Below, piece after piece: positions 1 through 5,063 of a stretch of 5,063 nucleotides of DNA (position 1 is the first letter of the stretch; every line of letters starts with the position of its first letter). Under the pieces are notes generated by a model. That model saw only the letters and a list, made by a program, of their open reading frames with translations. It ran no database searches and was not told the DNA's origin. The translations under genes were made by a program, and so were the position numbers. This stretch comes from JANNFX01 sp040080075 (GTDB lineage Bacteria; Pseudomonadota; Alphaproteobacteria; Rhizobiales; Hyphomicrobiaceae), in NCBI GenBank assembly GCA_040080075.1, contig JBEBJD010000282.1:1-5063 (forward strand), in the 5' to 3' direction.

Positions 1-64
1 GGAATAGAGGCACTTTCAGTCGCCTGTGATTGCGAGCATTTAATAGCCTGTTTGCGTAGTCAGC
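1..64. other. short flank downstream of the DUF2155 gene, nothing recognised
   Basis: These bases follow the stop codon of the minus-strand DUF2155 gene and run to the window edge. I see no start codon with a ribosome binding site, no strong hairpin followed by a T-run, and no recognisable RNA gene. In some alphaproteobacteria the next gene in this direction is aat (leucyl/phenylalanyl-tRNA-protein transferase), but that is recalled from family context and nothing here shows it. Confidence 0.3.
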
Positions 65-568
65 TTACCGCTTCACGCGCCGTCTCGGCAGCTCGCCGGC
101 AGTGGGCTCGGCGGGAACATCGGCCGCACTGGCGGCACTGGGATTGGCCGGATCAATTGGCGATGGCACCTTGGCTGCAACGGCGTTTTTAGGCTTGCCA
201 CACCCGGTCAGCCAAACGTCGAATACCGGATGTTCGACGGCATTGAGACCGGGGCTCTCGGCAAACATCCAACCGGAGAAGATGCTTGTTTGTTTTCCAT
301 CGAGTTGCACTTCATCGACTTGCACAAACGACGTGGTCTTGGGTTGTTCGGTTGGCGGGCGCGAATAGCACACTCGGGGTGTGACCTTGAGCGCTCCAAA
401 CACCGTGGTCTCGCCAAGCGGAACCTCAAGCTTCTTGATCGTAGCCGTGACCTTGTCGAGCGCGGAAAACACGGCGACGCCATTCTCGATGCGCTCCGCC
501 GCCCCAGCGGACGCAATTGCCAGCATTACGGTGCCAAGTGTCAGGGCATAAATGGCCGTTTTCGGCAT
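65..568 (-). CDS. DUF2155 domain-containing exported protein
   Basis: This 167-residue protein of unknown function is probably periplasmic or envelope-associated. Residues 1-24 look like a signal peptide: a lysine at position 3, a hydrophobic core (AIYALTLGTVMLAIA), then small residues (SAGAA) suiting a signal peptidase I site near residue 23 or 24. The DUF2155 domain spans about residues 33-127. It includes VTATIKKLEVPLGETTVFGAL, the TPRVCYSRPP segment and the end FSGWMFAESPGLNAVEHPVFDVWLTGC. C67 and C123 are the only cysteines and could form a disulfide after export. Residues 131-160 are a Pro/Ala-rich, probably disordered tail, ending in the basic RRRVKR. The frame stays open upstream to 763, but I chose the ATG at 568 because it places the signal peptide at the N-terminus. 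No strong Shine-Dalgarno is visible there, only a weak TGAGACC. The gene lies downstream of the NDUFA12-family gene on the same strand, an order I recall as common in alphaproteobacteria. The family is confident; the function is unknown. Confidence 0.9.
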   Translation of the reverse strand: MPKTAIYALTLGTVMLAIASAGAAERIENGVAVFSALDKVTATIKKLEVPLGETTVFGALKVTPRVCYSRPPTEQPKTTSFVQVDEVQLDGKQTSIFSGWMFAESPGLNAVEHPVFDVWLTGCGKPKNAVAAKVPSPIDPANPSAASAADVPAEPTAGELPRRRVKR

Positions 569-781
569 GAAGGTCTCATTTGCGGGGCGGGTAGAGGAAT
601 CGTACGTCTTGAAAGTGGCGTTTTTAATTTGGGCACTCAAACCATCTTTCGCCATCCCGGCGGTTATTCCGCTCCTTGAACGTAATCCGCCGGCATGGCC
701 CGAGGATCCATCACTGAACATGCGACGCCGGTTATATCGAAACTCCCCGCCGGCACCGCGCACTCATCAATACCCACACTC

Positions 782-797
782 GGGCACAAATGTGCCC
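782..797. repeat. 7-bp perfect inverted repeat between the two minus-strand genes
   Basis: GGGCACA (782-788) and TGTGCCC (791-797) are perfect complements around a 2-nt spacer. As RNA this would be a 6-bp stem with a 4-nt loop. It starts 30 nt after the NDUFA12-family stop on the transcribed strand. No T-run follows in that direction, so a classical intrinsic terminator is unlikely. It could be an mRNA 3'-end stabiliser, a weak attenuator or a dimeric regulator site. The rest of the 258-bp gap (569-826) shows no gene; the open frames crossing it lack family similarity and credible starts. Confidence 0.5.
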
Positions 798-826
798 TTG
801 GGACAGGCCCGAAGATGCGCCATCTC

Positions 827-1234
827 TTACTCTGGTTTCCACGGCTTGTAATCGCCCGTGGCCTTGGGCCGCTGACCGGACGCCAGAATTGATCCGGCTG
901 GGCGCCATGCATCGCGGGTGCCGGTCATGTTCATTTTGTGCTCTTTTTGCCAAGGCTTAGGCATGTACCCATCGTTCACCGGCGGGACGTCATGTGTGTG
1001 ATGCAGCCAGCCATGCCACTCGGCCGGCACCTTGGAGGGCTCGGCCAAATCTTTATATATGACCCAGCGGCGTGGCCGGCCGAGCGGACCTTCGCGGCCC
1101 TTTCCAGGGCGCTGCTCAAAATAGCGATTGCCGAATGCATCTTCGCCCACGGCCCGGCCCGTGCTCCAGGTGGTCCAACGGGTTCCCCAGGTGTTGCCAC
1201 CCCACCAGCTAAAGATTTCGCTGACAATGCTCAT
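827..1234 (-). CDS. NADH:ubiquinone oxidoreductase subunit, NDUFA12 family
   Basis: This 135-residue protein is the bacterial homologue of mitochondrial complex I accessory subunit NDUFA12 (B17.2). Alphaproteobacteria carry it as a supernumerary peripheral subunit of NDH-1 on the cytoplasmic side; it has no catalytic cofactor of its own. The family's blocks are present in order: WWGGNTWGTRWTTW (residues 10-23), GEDAFGNRYFE (30-40), RRWVIYKD (55-62), KVPAEWHGWLHHTHD (68-82), the TGTRDAWRPAGSI block (104-116) and the C-terminal TGDYKPWKP (126-134). The NMTGT segment reads HKMNMTGT where I would expect something like HQPNLTGT, a minor divergence. No transmembrane segment is seen. The frame extends upstream to an ATG at 1321, but that adds only translated tandem repeat. 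The ATG at 1234 gives the normal family N-terminus and has GAGG 4 nt upstream. The gene is transcribed away from nrdJ and precedes the DUF2155 gene. Complex I core genes are not in the window. Confidence 0.93.
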   Translation of the reverse strand: MSIVSEIFSWWGGNTWGTRWTTWSTGRAVGEDAFGNRYFEQRPGKGREGPLGRPRRWVIYKDLAEPSKVPAEWHGWLHHTHDVPPVNDGYMPKPWQKEHKMNMTGTRDAWRPAGSILASGQRPKATGDYKPWKPE

Positions 1235-1238
1235 GAGA

Positions 1239-1242
1239 CCTC
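1239..1242 (-). promoter_or_regulatory. ribosome binding site of the NDUFA12-family gene
   Basis: On the minus strand the sequence before the start reads GAGGTCTC then ATG, so GAGG(T) sits 4 nt from the start codon. This is close but usable. It supports the start at 1234 and directly abuts the (CACTCAC)7 repeat, which would form the leader just upstream of it. Confidence 0.6.
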
Positions 1243-1293
1243 GTGAGTGGTGAGTGGTGAGTGGTGAGTGGTGAGTGGTGAGTGGTGAGTGGT
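1243..1293 (-). repeat. heptamer tandem repeat, seven perfect copies of CACTCAC
   Basis: On the plus strand seven perfect GTGAGTG units occupy 1243-1291, with two further bases of an eighth copy. On the strand of the NDUFA12 gene this is (CACTCAC)7, from 9 to 59 nt upstream of the start codon. The unit contains no G on that strand, so if transcribed it would be an unstructured C/A-rich leader next to the Shine-Dalgarno. Because the unit is not a multiple of three and the start lies downstream, copy-number change would alter leader or promoter spacing in 7-nt steps without changing the protein. Perfect identity of all copies suggests recent or ongoing slippage. Confidence 0.95.
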
Positions 1294-1524
1294 CGTAGGG
1301 TAACGTCGTGACGTGGCGCAATCCTTAACTAGCACGCCGGCCAGATCGATATGAAGTGACACATTTTACCACTCTCCAGTTGCGGCTGACTAATCACCAA
1401 CCTATCAGCGGCCCAAATGCAACAGCGGTGTGCTCGGAATCGGGATAGCTTTCCTACGTACCGGGACAAAAACCGCCCCCAAAAGTGGTTTTGCACAGCG
1501 CCCTTTTGGCCTCAGACGCGGACA

Positions 1525-1540
1525 CCCCAGTAAATTGGGG
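1525..1540. repeat. imperfect palindrome CCCCA-N6-TGGGG
   Basis: CCCCA (1525-1529) and TGGGG (1536-1540) are perfect 5-bp arms around GTAAAT. The 16-bp layout with an A/T-rich centre resembles a degenerate NrdR box: about 10 of 16 positions fit ACACTATATATAGTGT allowing A or T at the weak positions. Its centre is 49 bp from that of the better box at 1574-1589, which is not the usual 31-32 bp (three-turn) spacing of tandem NrdR boxes. A different regulator or chance is possible. Confidence 0.3.
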
Positions 1541-1573
1541 CGTAAAACACCATCCCTCCCCAAGTTATCAACA

Positions 1574-1589
1574 CCCCTACATATAGTGG
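1574..1589 (+). promoter_or_regulatory. candidate NrdR box upstream of nrdJ
   Basis: CCCCTACATATAGTGG matches the palindromic NrdR consensus ACACTATATATAGTGT at 12 of 16 positions, counting one exact consensus by eye. The right half TATAGTG is essentially perfect. NrdR is an ATP/dATP-sensing zinc-ribbon and ATP-cone repressor whose known regulon is almost exclusively ribonucleotide reductase genes, so placement upstream of nrdJ strongly supports the call. The box contains a good -10 match (TATAGT, 1582-1587), which would suit repression by blocking RNA polymerase. It would put the transcription start roughly 300 nt before the nrdJ ATG. A clear second box at the usual spacing is not seen. Confidence 0.6.
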
Positions 1590-1590
1590 T

Positions 1591-1605
1591 TGGTAGCATC
1601 TACCA
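1591..1605. repeat. inverted repeat TGGTAG-CAT-CTACCA
   Basis: Perfect 6-bp arms (1591-1596 and 1600-1605) flank a 3-nt spacer. Further G-C pairs (1588-1589 with 1607-1608) become possible beyond one mismatch. It lies 1 bp after the candidate NrdR box, near where nrdJ transcription might begin. It could be an operator or a 5'-end hairpin. No T-run follows on the plus strand. Confidence 0.45.
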
Positions 1606-1751
1606 CCCCCAAGACCTCGTGACGGCCCCCTCGAATCGTCATAGCTTCAAGCCACGGTCGTCGCGTTGGAACGTAATTCCCGAAGACCGTTTCAATTATT
1701 AGGTCCTCTAGCCGGGCGCAAAGCCCACTCCTGAAGCCGCCTGATCGTGTG

Positions 1752-1821
1752 GCCGCCGCGCAAGACACGCGCTTCGGCAGGAGCAATCGTGCGCGCTGTT
1801 GACCGTGACTGAAGCCTGCCG
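1752..1821 (+). other. leader-like stretch with two mutually exclusive stems upstream of nrdJ
   Basis: Stem A: GCCG (1752-1755) pairs with CGGC (1775-1778), and after a 2x2 internal loop GCGC (1758-1761) pairs with GCGC (1769-1772) around a 7-nt loop. Stem B: CGGCAGG (1775-1781) pairs perfectly with CCTGCCG (1815-1821) across 33 nt. Both need 1775-1778, so they cannot form together. A smaller hairpin GGGC-GCAAA-GCCC lies just upstream (1714-1726). If transcription starts near 1590, this is the nrdJ 5' untranslated region. The pairings are seen by eye. In GC-rich DNA such stems also arise by chance, and no folding energy or covariation was computed. Confidence 0.3.
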
Positions 1822-1879
1822 CGTCGCCGTGCGTTGATTGTCAGAAAACTCCAAGAAACCACCACTTAAGCGATCACGC

Positions 1880-1884
1880 AGGGG
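1880..1884 (+). promoter_or_regulatory. ribosome binding site of nrdJ
   Basis: AGGGG lies 9 nt before the ATG at 1894, with GGAA overlapping it. An in-frame TAG stop at 1888-1890 sits just before the start, and the next in-frame ATG is over 140 codons downstream. Together these fix the start of nrdJ. Confidence 0.75.
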
Positions 1885-1893
1885 AATTAGACG

Positions 1894-4800
1894 ATGAAGA
1901 TCTCAAGGCGCTTCACCGAGGCTGGCCAATCACCGTATGCCAAGATTGCGTTCCGCCGCGCCACTTCGGAAATCAAGAACCCCGATGGCTCGATCGTGTT
2001 CCGCCTCGAAGGCTTTGAAGTCCCTGCGCACTGGAGCCAGGTTGCTGCCGACATCTTGGCGCAGAAGTATTTCCGCAAGGCCGGTGTCCCCAAGAGCCTG
2101 AAGAAGATTGAAGAAACCCAAGTTCCAAGCTGGCTGTGGCGCTCGGTGGCCGACGAACGTGCACTCGCCGCTTTACCCGAAAAAGAGCGCATCGGTGGCG
2201 AAGGCGACGCCCGCCAGGTGTTCGACCGCTTGGCTGGCACCTGGACCTACTGGGGCTGGAAGGGAAACTATTTCACTACCGAAGACGACGCCCGCGCCTT
2301 TTTCGATGAGCATTGCTACATGCTCGCCATGCAAATGGCGGCCCCCAACTCGCCGCAGTGGTTCAACACCGGCCTGCATTGGGCCTATGGCATCGATGGC
2401 CCCGGCCAGGGCCACTATTATGTCGACTACCAGACCGGCCAGTTGACCGTCTCGGCTTCGTCTTACGAGCACCCGCAGCCGCACGCCTGCTTCATTCAGT
2501 CGGTCAACGACGACCTCGTCAACGAAAACGGCATCATGGATTTGTGGGTGCGTGAAGCGCGCCTGTTCAAATATGGCTCGGGCACCGGCTCGAACTTTTC
2601 ATCACTGCGTGGCGCAAACGAAAAACTGTCGGGCGGTGGACGCTCGTCGGGTTTGATGAGCTTCTTGAAGATCGGCGACCGCGCCGCCGGTGCCATCAAG
2701 TCGGGCGGCACAACACGCCGCGCGGCTAAGATGGTGGTCGTCGATGTCGATCACCCCGACATCGAGGAATACATCAACTGGAAGGTCAAGGAAGAGCAGA
2801 AAGTTGCCGCCCTCGTGACCGGCTCCAAGATCTGCCAGAAGCGCCTCAAGGCCATCATGTCGGCCTGCGTTAACTGCGAAGCCGATGGCGTCTTGCCGGA
2901 GGCAAGCAAAGACGATCGCTGCTTTGAGCCCACCAAAAACCCAAAACTCAAGACCGCCATCAAGGATGCCAAGCGCGACGGCGTGCCGATGAACTACGTC
3001 CTGCGCGTCATTCAGTTCGCCAAGCAGGGTTACAAAGACATCGACTTTTCCACCTACGACACCGATTGGGATTCGGAAGCCTATCTCACGGTCTCGGGCC
3101 AGAACTCCAACAACTCTGTGCGCGTGACCGATGCGTTCTTGAATGCCGTCAACGAAGACCGCGATTGGACGCTGACCGCCCGCAAGGACGGCAAAGTTGC
3201 CAAAACTTTGCGCGCCCGCGACCTGTGGGAGTCCATCGGCCATGCCGCCTGGGCCTCCGCCGATCCTGGCATCCAGTTCCACACCACCATCAACGACTGG
3301 CACACCTGCCCTGCTTCGGGCGCCATCCGCGCGTCGAACCCGTGCTCGGAATACATGTTCCTCGATGACACGGCCTGCAACCTCGCCTCAATGAACTTGA
3401 TGACGTTCCGCAAGGACGCCATCCGCCAGTCGGCCATTGACAGCCGCAGCGAAGAAACGGCTCAGTCAGTTGCCGGTGCCCGCTTGCCGGCTGCCGACTT
3501 CGACATCGAAGCTTACGAGCACGCCTGCCGCTTGTGGACCGTTGTCCTCGAAATCTCTGTGCTGATGGCGCAGTTCCCATCCAAGCAGATCGCCGAACTG
3601 TCCTATCGCTACCGCACGCTGGGACTTGGCTTTGCCAACATCGGCGGCCTGCTGATGGCGTCGGGCATCGGCTATGACAGCCCCGAAGGCCGCGCCATTT
3701 GCGGTGCCATCTCGGCCATCATGACCGGCGTGTCGTATGCGACCTCGGCCGAAATGGCCAAGGAACTCGGGCCCTTCCCCGGCTATGAACCCAACAAGCA
3801 AGAGATGCTGCGCGTCATCCGTAATCATCGCCGCGCAGCGTACGGCGAACGTGGCGGCTATGAAAAGCTCGCCATCGCGCCGGTGCCGCTCGACCACGCC
3901 AACTGCACCGACAAGCGCTTGATCGACGCCGCCAAGCGCGCATGGGACAATGCTCTTGGTCTGGGCCAGGCTCACGGCTACCGTAACGCGCAATCGACTG
4001 TGGTGGCGCCGACTGGCACCATCGGCCTCGTGATGGATTGCGATACGACCGGCATCGAGCCCGACTTCGCGCTCGTCAAGTTCAAGAAGCTGGCCGGTGG
4101 CGGCTATTTCAAGATCATCAACCAATCGGTACCCGAAGCCCTGACCACGCTGGGCTATCCGCAACACCAGATCGCGGAGATCGTCTCCTATGCGGTGGGT
4201 CACGGGTCGCTCGGCCAGTCACCCGCCATCAACCACTCAACCCTGAAGGCCAAGGGCTTCACAGATGAAGCGCTGGCCAAGATCGAAAGCGGGCTTGGCA
4301 CCGCATTTGACATCAAGTTCGTATTCAACAAGTGGACACTGAGTGAAGACTTCCTGACCGGCACCTTGAAAGTTCCGGCCGCCAAGCTCTCCGATCCCTC
4401 GTTCGATCTGTTCACGCATCTGGGCTTCTCGAAAAAAGACGTCGAAGCCGCCAACGAGCACGTGTGTGGGGCCATGACTCTCGAAGGTGCCCCGCACCTT
4501 AAGACTGAACACTATCACGTGTTCGATTGCGCCAATCCGTGCGGCCGCAAGGGCAAGCGCTATTTGTCGGTCGAGAGCCACATCCGCATGATGGCGGCCA
4601 GCCAGCCGTTCATTTCGGGGGCCATTTCGAAGACCATCAACATGCCCAACGACGCAAGCGTCAACGACTGCAAGGAGAGCTACATGCTGTCCTGGCGTCT
4701 CGCACTTAAAGCCAACGCGCTTTATCGTGATGGCTCGAAGCTGTCGCAGCCGCTCAATAGCCAGATCTTAGGCGATGACGAGGACGAGGCCGAATTGGCT

Positions 4801-5063
4801 GCATCTGAGATGGCGTCGGATAAGCCGATGAACGTGCGCGTCGCGGCCTTGGCCGAGAAGATGGCCGAGCGCGTTGTTTACGTGAAGAGCCAGGAACGCG
4901 AAAAGATGCCGGGCCGCCGCAAGGGCTACACCCAGAAGGCAACCGTCGGCGGTCACAAGGTTTACTTGCGTACCGGCGAATACGACAACGGCGAGCTGGG
5001 CGAAATCTTCATCGACATGCACAAGGAAGGCGCCGCCTTCCGCTCGTTGATGAACAACTTCGC
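1894..5063 (+). CDS. nrdJ: vitamin B12-dependent (class II) ribonucleoside-diphosphate reductase, C-terminus cut by window edge
   Basis: NrdJ reduces ribonucleotides to deoxyribonucleotides in the cytoplasm, using adenosylcobalamin to generate the active-site thiyl radical, so it works with or without oxygen. The frame is open from the ATG through 1,056 complete codons plus 2 nt. Family members of this type run to roughly 1,200 residues, so about 150-200 are probably missing, including the C-terminal shuttle cysteines. The N-terminal block contains SEIKNPDGSIVF (residues 25-36). C199 (HACFIQS) and C495 (DTACNLAS) form the expected redox pair. N482-P-C484-S-E486 is the N-x-C-x-E radical motif, and C484 to C495 is the 11-residue spacing I recall for Thermotoga NrdJ. 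KYGSGTGSNFSSLRG (about 225-240) and the phosphate-binding APTGTIG (705-711) are present. C879 and C883 form a CxxxC pair. A TSCPD-type domain begins near RRKGYTQKATVGGHK (1008-1022). Residues 507-534 look like an insertion. A NrdR box lies about 300 bp upstream. The gene is divergent from the NDUFA12-family gene. Confidence 0.97.
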   Translation, partial: MKISRRFTEAGQSPYAKIAFRRATSEIKNPDGSIVFRLEGFEVPAHWSQVAADILAQKYFRKAGVPKSLKKIEETQVPSWLWRSVADERALAALPEKERIGGEGDARQVFDRLAGTWTYWGWKGNYFTTEDDARAFFDEHCYMLAMQMAAPNSPQWFNTGLHWAYGIDGPGQGHYYVDYQTGQLTVSASSYEHPQPHACFIQSVNDDLVNENGIMDLWVREARLFKYGSGTGSNFSSLRGANEKLSGGGRSSGLMSFLKIGDRAAGAIKSGGTTRRAAKMVVVDVDHPDIEEYINWKVKEEQKVAALVTGSKICQKRLKAIMSACVNCEADGVLPEASKDDRCFEPTKNPKLKTAIKDAKRDGVPMNYVLRVIQFAKQGYKDIDFSTYDTDWDSEAYLTVSGQNSNNSVRVTDAFLNAVNEDRDWTLTARKDGKVAKTLRARDLWESIGHAAWASADPGIQFHTTINDWHTCPASGAIRASNPCSEYMFLDDTACNLASMNLMTFRKDAIRQSAIDSRSEETAQSVAGARLPAADFDIEAYEHACRLWTVVLEISVLMAQFPSKQIAELSYRYRTLGLGFANIGGLLMASGIGYDSPEGRAICGAISAIMTGVSYATSAEMAKELGPFPGYEPNKQEMLRVIRNHRRAAYGERGGYEKLAIAPVPLDHANCTDKRLIDAAKRAWDNALGLGQAHGYRNAQSTVVAPTGTIGLVMDCDTTGIEPDFALVKFKKLAGGGYFKIINQSVPEALTTLGYPQHQIAEIVSYAVGHGSLGQSPAINHSTLKAKGFTDEALAKIESGLGTAFDIKFVFNKWTLSEDFLTGTLKVPAAKLSDPSFDLFTHLGFSKKDVEAANEHVCGAMTLEGAPHLKTEHYHVFDCANPCGRKGKRYLSVESHIRMMAASQPFISGAISKTINMPNDASVNDCKESYMLSWRLALKANALYRDGSKLSQPLNSQILGDDEDEAELAASEMASDKPMNVRVAALAEKMAERVVYVKSQEREKMPGRRKGYTQKATVGGHKVYLRTGEYDNGELGEIFIDMHKEGAAFRSLMNNF

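Larger units (their letters stand above)
1235..1893. other. 659-bp divergent intergenic region between the NDUFA12-family gene and nrdJ
   Basis: This stretch holds the control regions of two divergent genes. From left to right I see: the NDUFA12 ribosome binding site; a 7-nt tandem repeat (1243-1293); a short inverted repeat ACGTC-GT-GACGT (1303-1314); a possible minus-strand -10 (TAAAAT, complement of 1363-1368) without a convincing -35; inverted repeat CCCCA/TGGGG (1525-1540); a NrdR box (1574-1589); inverted repeat TGGTAG/CTACCA (1591-1605); and a hairpin-rich stretch (1714-1840) leading to the nrdJ ribosome binding site. TATAGT (1582-1587), inside the NrdR box, is a good -10 match on the plus strand but has no recognisable -35 at 16-18 bp. 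The open frames here look spurious and no RNA gene is recognised. Confidence 0.6.

Noticed and set aside
569..763. 65-residue N-terminal extension of the DUF2155 gene up to an ATG at 763
   Set aside because: It would bury a clear signal peptide internally and the extra residues look like translated noncoding sequence. The start at 568 is preferred.
1243..1293. CRISPR-like array
   Set aside because: The 7-nt units are directly adjacent with no spacers, so it is a simple tandem repeat.
1235..1321. N-terminal extension of the NDUFA12-family gene through the tandem repeat
   Set aside because: The added residues are the translated heptamer (HSPLTTHHSPLTTHHS). The family N-terminus begins at the ATG at 1234, which has its own ribosome binding site.
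1605..1620. Second NrdR box at the usual 31-bp spacing downstream of the first
   Set aside because: Only about 9 of 16 positions fit and the central A/T-rich core is absent. The 31-bp upstream position fits even less well.
1430..1702. 90-residue open frame on the plus strand in the intergenic region
   Set aside because: It has no convincing ribosome binding site, no family similarity, and overlaps the NrdR box and inverted repeats. It is probably spurious.
1717..1725. CGCAAAGCC, a string also seen in cyclic-di-GMP (GEMM) riboswitches
   Set aside because: The other conserved segments of that riboswitch are missing on both sides, so this is a chance short match.
1590..1893. Cobalamin riboswitch upstream of the B12-dependent enzyme
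   Set aside because: The conserved core and the B12 box are not found. GACTGAAGCCTGCC (1807-1820) resembles only the end of a B12 box and lacks the rest.
2602..3303. Open frame of 233 residues on the minus strand
   Set aside because: It lies wholly inside nrdJ on the opposite strand, resembles no family I know, and is explained by the codon bias of the GC-rich nrdJ frame.
3466..4203. Open frame of 245 residues on the minus strand
   Set aside because: It is the antisense shadow of conserved nrdJ coding sequence, with no recognisable domain.

Overview
The window comes from a moderately GC-rich alphaproteobacterium. The evidence is the co-occurrence of a DUF2155 exported protein, a bacterial NDUFA12-type complex I accessory subunit and a long (>1,050-residue) alphaproteobacterial-style adenosylcobalamin-dependent ribonucleotide reductase. 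I cannot place it more finely from the sequence alone.

Layout. Positions 1-64 are a short flank with no gene I can support. On the minus strand, and transcribed leftwards, lie the NDUFA12-family gene (827-1234) followed by the DUF2155 gene (65-568). They are separated by 258 bp containing a 7-bp perfect inverted repeat. A 659-bp divergent intergenic region (1235-1893) follows. It contains a seven-copy heptamer tandem repeat abutting the NDUFA12 ribosome binding site, a good candidate NrdR box, several short inverted repeats, and a leader-like stretch in which two stems compete for the same bases. From 1894 to the window end runs nrdJ on the plus strand. It is open throughout and cut off by the window edge after 1,056 complete codons.

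Function. NrdJ makes deoxyribonucleotides with coenzyme B12 as radical generator and needs neither oxygen nor an iron cofactor. The active-site N-x-C-x-E motif, both redox-pair cysteines and the start of the C-terminal TSCPD-type domain are visible. The NrdR box suggests dNTP/ATP-responsive repression of nrdJ. The NDUFA12 homologue is a peripheral subunit of respiratory complex I. DUF2155 proteins are exported proteins of unknown role. I see no functional link between the two minus-strand genes and nrdJ beyond sharing the divergent region.

I find no mobile element, CRISPR array, RNA gene, phage gene or defence system. This is an ordinary core-genome region, and the noncoding DNA between 1235 and 1893 is its most interesting part.
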